From: Oligoflexus sp.
GTDB taxonomy: Bacteria > Bdellovibrionota_B > Oligoflexia > Oligoflexales > Oligoflexaceae
Length of the DNA stretch: 64,000 bases
Direction: 5' to 3'
NCBI GenBank assembly: GCA_014378195.1
Contig: JACMOC010000061.1
Location: 1 to 64,000, forward strand
The position numbers and the translations under genes are program-made. The notes beneath the pieces are model-generated. The model saw nothing but the letters and a program-made list of their open reading frames with translations, was not told the DNA's origin and searched no databases. Below, piece by piece: positions 59,685 to 64,000 of this stretch (positions are counted from its first letter, which is position 1; the number at the start of each line of letters is the position of its first letter).

Positions 59685-60386
59685 CTAAACGAGATTCCTA
59701 GCCCGAATCAAGCTCACAAGAGCATCTATAGTACCGTTCATATCGAGCTCGCTTGTATCGAGTAGTATCGCATCCGGAGCTTGGATCAAAGGGGCAACAT
59801 CGCGTGCAGCATCCTGCTTGTCGCGCTCGGCGATACTTGTGCGAATCGTATCAAGTTCTTCCGGAGTCACATGCGCACCGTCTTTGAGTTGCCGAATGCG
59901 CCGACGTGCACGTTCATCGATGGATGCTGTCAAAAACACTTTGAGATCCGCATCGGGAAATACGACTGTCCCTATATCGCGACCATCGACGATAGACCCA
60001 ACCGGTGAGCGTCGCGCAAGATCACGTTGCAGGGGAAGAAGTTTTTCGCGAACCAAACGATTGGTCGCTATCAAACTTGCATCCTTACCGGCTTGATCGG
60101 TGTACAGATGTGTGGAAATATTTTCGCCTTGAAACCAGACAGCCTGCGTCTCGGGATCCCAAATCAGGCTTTGCATGAAATCATCAATCACGACACCGAG
60201 CTTCTCGGATGCATTCAGAGGAATCTGACGCACGCCGCAGATATAGGCGACTGCGCGATAAAGAAAACCAGTGTTGACATAAGTCCAGCCGAGGCGTTTG
60301 CAGGCCTTCGAGCATACGCTGCTTTTACCTGATCCAGCAGGACCGTCGACGGCGACGATGAGACAGCGTTGCTTAGATTGATTCAT
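59685..60386 (-). CDS. cmk: Cytidylate kinase
   Basis: VAVDGPAGSGKSSVCSKACKRLGWTYVNTGFLYRA; SIVDGRDIGTVVFPDADLKVFLTAS. Confidence 0.95.
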   Translation of the reverse strand: MNQSKQRCLIVAVDGPAGSGKSSVCSKACKRLGWTYVNTGFLYRAVAYICGVRQIPLNASEKLGVVIDDFMQSLIWDPETQAVWFQGENISTHLYTDQAGKDASLIATNRLVREKLLPLQRDLARRSPVGSIVDGRDIGTVVFPDADLKVFLTASIDERARRRIRQLKDGAHVTPEELDTIRTSIAERDKQDAARDVAPLIQAPDAILLDTSELDMNGTIDALVSLIRARNLV

Positions 60387-60474
60387 AAAGGGACTCCGGT
60401 AGGGATCTCATTGCACCAACAATTCTACACGATAATAAAAATCTGTCTGATAATAATTATACGGTAAAGATCGA

Positions 60475-61818
60475 CTAGAATGAGTTGACGGCGTCTAATG
60501 CCTCGTAGAAATTCGGGAAGCTCACTCGTACACATTCCGAATCTAAAATACAACACGGCTTTTTGCATCGCCGAGCCATGATTGCCGCGGCCATAGCGAG
60601 TCTGTGATCGCCCTTGGGATCGAATGTGAAGGGCTTTACGGCTTCGAGCCCACCCGCGATCCAGAGATCGTCGCCACGGATTTCATAGACGGCGCCAGCG
60701 GCTTCCAGCAGAGCCGCAGTGAGAAGCAGGCGATCGCTTTCCTTGACGCGCAGTTCCGAGAGTCCACGAAACAGCGATGGTCCTTTTGCAAATGCGGCGA
60801 CAACAGCAAGCAGGGGAATCTCGTCGACGAGTGTCGGGACTTCGCTCTCGTCTATCGTTGTGCCAAAGAGCGGAAGGCCCCCTTTGACCGAGAGGAGTCC
60901 CACGGGTTCGACAAAGCCCTGGCTTTCGCTCCGGATGAATTGAAGTCCTTTGCTCATTCGATTCAAGACGTTCATAAACCCTGTTCGGGTTGGGTTATCG
61001 AGAACCTCGGGCATTTCGATAAGTCCCTGCGATTTTAAAAGACCGAGACCGGCGAAAAACGCGGCCGAAGACGGATCAACAGGAATTGAAACGTTCATGG
61101 GTTTTACGACAAAAGGTCCAGCGAGATCTATGACTTCCAAAGTATCGGTTGTGCTCGTTCGGATTGCTGCGCCCATGGTTTGCAAAACGCGTTCGGTGTG
61201 ATCCCGAGAACCTTTCGGGAGTTCGACATGAGTTGTTCCTCTGCAAAACAGGCCGGCTAAAAGGAGGCTCGATTTGATTTGAGCACTGGCTTTGTCGATC
61301 GTGTGGGCCACTGGCCTGAGATCACGCCCATGAACTGTGAGGGGCAGAAAATTGCCATCGCCCGGGCCCTCTATCGATGCGCCCATAGCGCGAAGCGGAC
61401 CCACGACTCTTTTCATCGGCCGGCTGGAGAGACTTTCGTCACCAACAAGTCGAAATGTAAGGCTTTTCTGAGCGGCAAGTATCCCAAGTATCAAGCGCAC
61501 TGTGGTCCCACTATTGCCGCAGTCAAGATCGCGCGTTGGCTGTGTGAAATGTTTAGAACCCATAGATGTAATGATGACCCTTGCCGGGGAATCGGTGATC
61601 ACATCGACCTTGACGCCAAGGGCCTGAAAGCACGATAGAGTCGAAAGGCAATCGGCGCCCAAGAGGGGCTGGAGTACCGTACTTGTGCCTTCGGCCAGAG
61701 ACGCGAACATAATGGCGCGATGGGTAAGTGATTTATCGCGACCGCAGTAAACGCGGTAGGTTTCGGATGAGACGTTCGAAGGGGCCTCAAGGGTGCGCTT
61801 CATACTCAAACCTTTCAT
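60475..61818 (-). CDS. aroA: 3-phosphoshikimate 1-carboxyvinyltransferase
   Basis: DKSLTHRAIMFASLAEG; LDCGNSGTTVRL; LRVKESDRL; GDHRLAMAAAI. Confidence 0.95.
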   Translation of the reverse strand: MKGLSMKRTLEAPSNVSSETYRVYCGRDKSLTHRAIMFASLAEGTSTVLQPLLGADCLSTLSCFQALGVKVDVITDSPARVIITSMGSKHFTQPTRDLDCGNSGTTVRLILGILAAQKSLTFRLVGDESLSSRPMKRVVGPLRAMGASIEGPGDGNFLPLTVHGRDLRPVAHTIDKASAQIKSSLLLAGLFCRGTTHVELPKGSRDHTERVLQTMGAAIRTSTTDTLEVIDLAGPFVVKPMNVSIPVDPSSAAFFAGLGLLKSQGLIEMPEVLDNPTRTGFMNVLNRMSKGLQFIRSESQGFVEPVGLLSVKGGLPLFGTTIDESEVPTLVDEIPLLAVVAAFAKGPSLFRGLSELRVKESDRLLLTAALLEAAGAVYEIRGDDLWIAGGLEAVKPFTFDPKGDHRLAMAAAIMARRCKKPCCILDSECVRVSFPNFYEALDAVNSF

Positions 61819-61899
61819 TCCGCAGGGCTTAGGTTCGACTATTGTGCATCGAAAACCAAGACCTGGCTAGACGTGAATAAACCTTGGATAAGGCCACTT

Positions 61900-62367
61900 A
61901 TGAAATCCATTTGCATTCAAACCGACGCGCAAAGCATTCGTATATACGCAACCGATCGCGGCGTCGCACAGATCGAATTTTTGGGGCAGGATCTTCCCGA
62001 AGAATCAACCGACGATCCGATACTTTTGCAGGCCGTACGTGAATTGCGCGAATATTTTGCGGGCAACAGACGCGCGTTTGAAGTCCCTATCGATCTGCAG
62101 ACAGGAACTTCATTTCAACGGGAAGCCTGGGATATGCTGCAACGCATTCCTTTTGGCGAGACCCTATCCTATGGTGAGCAGGCACGCGCCATGGGCCGAC
62201 CAAAAGCGTTTCGTGCGGTGGGAGGAGCCAACGGCAAAAATCCTTTGCCTGTGATCATCCCCTGTCATCGTGTGGTTAATTCTCTCGGCAAATTGCATGG
62301 ATTTTCGGGGGGTCTCGATGTGAAGCGTTATCTGCTCAAAGTCGAAGGTGTAAATCGAGAACGATAA
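61900..62367 (+). CDS. ogt: Methylated-DNA--protein-cysteine methyltransferase
   Basis: PVIIPCHRVVNSLGKLHGFSGGLDVKRYLL active site. Confidence 0.95.
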   Translation: MKSICIQTDAQSIRIYATDRGVAQIEFLGQDLPEESTDDPILLQAVRELREYFAGNRRAFEVPIDLQTGTSFQREAWDMLQRIPFGETLSYGEQARAMGRPKAFRAVGGANGKNPLPVIIPCHRVVNSLGKLHGFSGGLDVKRYLLKVEGVNRER

Positions 62368-62699
62368 GAGACGAATAAAAGGAAAACATCGCCGAAATGC
62401 GCGACGCATTGTAACGGACTCAGGGGAAACACAGGAAAAATAAATTCTCGCCCATCAAAAAGAGCAATTGACTCCAAAATCCAGAATAGACGAATACCGA
62501 TGGAAATAGGATGAATAAAAGAGTGTTTTATTCATAACTCTACCATTTTAACACGAACCGACCTTGAGCCGTTTTTCTGAAAACGCATAAATGCTGCCTC
62601 GGTTCCGTCTGGAAACGCCGACCTAATTTGAATCCCCTTGTAAATTATTCACCGATTTTGGATAAGGATCGCAGCCCAATTCTTTTTCGAGGTTACCCC

Positions 62700-63614
62700 A
62701 TGTATCGCCCCTTGGAAGTCAATGACCCAGTCTCTTCCGCTATGGATTATCCTAAGCAGGCTATGGGCCGCAAAGTCTTCATGATGAATCCGCTTCATTT
62801 TGATGTTGTTCATGCGATCAATCCACATATGGTCAATATCGATGGTACTTTGAATACTATCGACAAAGAGCGTGCCCGTGAGCAATGGACATCTTTGAAG
62901 ACTGTTTATGAAGACCTTGGCTTTGCGATCGATGTTCTCAATTCCGAACCAGGTTGTCCCGATATAGTGTTCTGCGCGAATCAGTTTTTTCCTTTTCTCG
63001 ACGAAGCTGGCAAACCTTCGGTCGTCATGAGCAACATGGCAAATGACGGAAGACAAAAAGAGGTTGAGCCCATCGCACGGCAACTCCGTGAACGCGGCGT
63101 GAACTGCCATTATCTGCCGGCTCGCGACAGCAGCACTTATTTTGAAGCAACGGGCGATGCTCTCTGGGTCCCGGGCCGCAAGTTGATCTGTGGTGGGTAT
63201 GGCTCACGCACCAAACGGGAAATTTACAAAACGCTGGAAGTCCTGACAGGCACTCCTATCATTACGTTTGAGCTGGTAAATCCTCGTTTTTATCATCTCG
63301 ATACCTGTCTGAGTATACTCAATGACGAAACCGTTCTGGCCAGTCGTGATGGATTTCATCCTCAGGACTGGGAAAAACTCAAAGGTCTTTTTACTCACGT
63401 GATCGAAGTTCCAATCACCGAAGCCGACGCCCCTGGCTTCGCTTGCAACGCGCATTCTCCCGATGGCAAACATGTAGTCCTGCAGCATGGCAATCACGAG
63501 ACCTGCACGCGACTCAAGGCTATCGGCCTCATTCCCATCGAAGTCGAAACCGACGAGTTCATCAAATCTGGTGGATCCGTTTTTTGTATGAAACTCCAGT
63601 CTCTCTGGGCGTGA
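62700..63614 (+). CDS. Amidinotransferase/dimethylargininase (DDAH)-like guanidino-modifying enzyme
   Basis: CPDIVFCANQFFPF, FEATGDALWVPGRKLICGGYGSRT, FYHLDTCLSIL, GGSVFCMKLQS; alternative TTG start at 62628. Confidence 0.85.
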   Translation: MYRPLEVNDPVSSAMDYPKQAMGRKVFMMNPLHFDVVHAINPHMVNIDGTLNTIDKERAREQWTSLKTVYEDLGFAIDVLNSEPGCPDIVFCANQFFPFLDEAGKPSVVMSNMANDGRQKEVEPIARQLRERGVNCHYLPARDSSTYFEATGDALWVPGRKLICGGYGSRTKREIYKTLEVLTGTPIITFELVNPRFYHLDTCLSILNDETVLASRDGFHPQDWEKLKGLFTHVIEVPITEADAPGFACNAHSPDGKHVVLQHGNHETCTRLKAIGLIPIEVETDEFIKSGGSVFCMKLQSLWA

Positions 63615-63675
63615 ATGGGTTAGGCCTGCAATGTGTTGGCCCTGATCTTCCCTGTAACATGAAGGATACGTGGCT

Positions 63676-64000
63676 ATGAAAAGACCCAACAGTTCTCTTG
63701 TTCTGACCGGACTCCTTGCTTTTTCGCTGGCCTCCTGCGGCAAAACAAACCACGCTTCGGATGTCAAAGGCCACTTCGAAAACTCCACGTCGGCCGCTGC
63801 CAAAGCTTACGTCAACCAGCAGACGATTGCACCGGAATGGGCGCCTTCCCAGGCTGTCATCGTTTCGTCAGCGTTGATGGATAGTTACGGTCGCGAAGAC
63901 CTCGTCAAAGCGATCGTTGATGCGGGTGTGGAAAGTGTTTGGGTCGCTGTCCCGCGCGGGAGCTCAACTTCTACCAATACCTCGACTTTCAGTTCGCTTC
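63676..64000 (+). CDS. Lipoprotein-like exported protein, possible peptidylarginine/agmatine deiminase family N-terminus (partial)
   Basis: Lipobox FSLASCGK; APEWAPSQAVIVSSALMDSYGREDLVKAIVDAGVESVWVAVP resembles the AEWEPxxAV start of PAD-type enzymes; runs off right edge. Confidence 0.5.
   Translation, partial: MKRPNSSLVLTGLLAFSLASCGKTNHASDVKGHFENSTSAAAKAYVNQQTIAPEWAPSQAVIVSSALMDSYGREDLVKAIVDAGVESVWVAVPRGSSTSTNTSTFSSL

Noticed and set aside
1-64000. Mobile element, prophage or defence island
   Set aside because: No transposase, integrase, phage structural, restriction-modification or toxin-antitoxin motif recognised; no tRNA/att-like direct repeats seen

Overview
The 64 kb window is a densely coded bacterial chromosome segment, probably delta-proteobacterial/Oligoflexia-like (inferred from gene content; no rRNA to confirm). 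I found no rRNA, tRNA, CRISPR array, transposase, integrase or phage module. Most genes are housekeeping or signalling: lgt, pta, fused E1 alpha/beta dehydrogenase, mutS2, pilD, ndh-type NADH dehydrogenase, algH-like, cysK-like, cyclophilin, hemD, cmk, aroA, ogt, GGDEF/EAL proteins, response regulators, a hybrid kinase, and a Gld-like ABC system. The items most worth a second look are: (1) a tandemly duplicated two-gene cassette (2.0-4.8 kb) of an HTH regulator plus a small exported protein, with 4-nt ATGA/TTGA start-stop overlaps and a conserved upstream element in both copies; (2) a RoxA-like diheme cytochrome paired with a cupredoxin (21.1-23.8 kb); (3) a response regulator at 31.9-32.6 kb with no canonical start before its receiver core and an in-frame TGA inside its recognition helix, plus two further receiver genes whose conserved N-termini lie upstream of any canonical start; (4) a 1267-aa NHL-type repeat lipoprotein with a Cys pair in each of 11 repeats; (5) a DDAH-like gene next to a possible PPAD/agmatine-deiminase-like gene at the right edge. 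All family names come from reading motifs by eye, without database searches.
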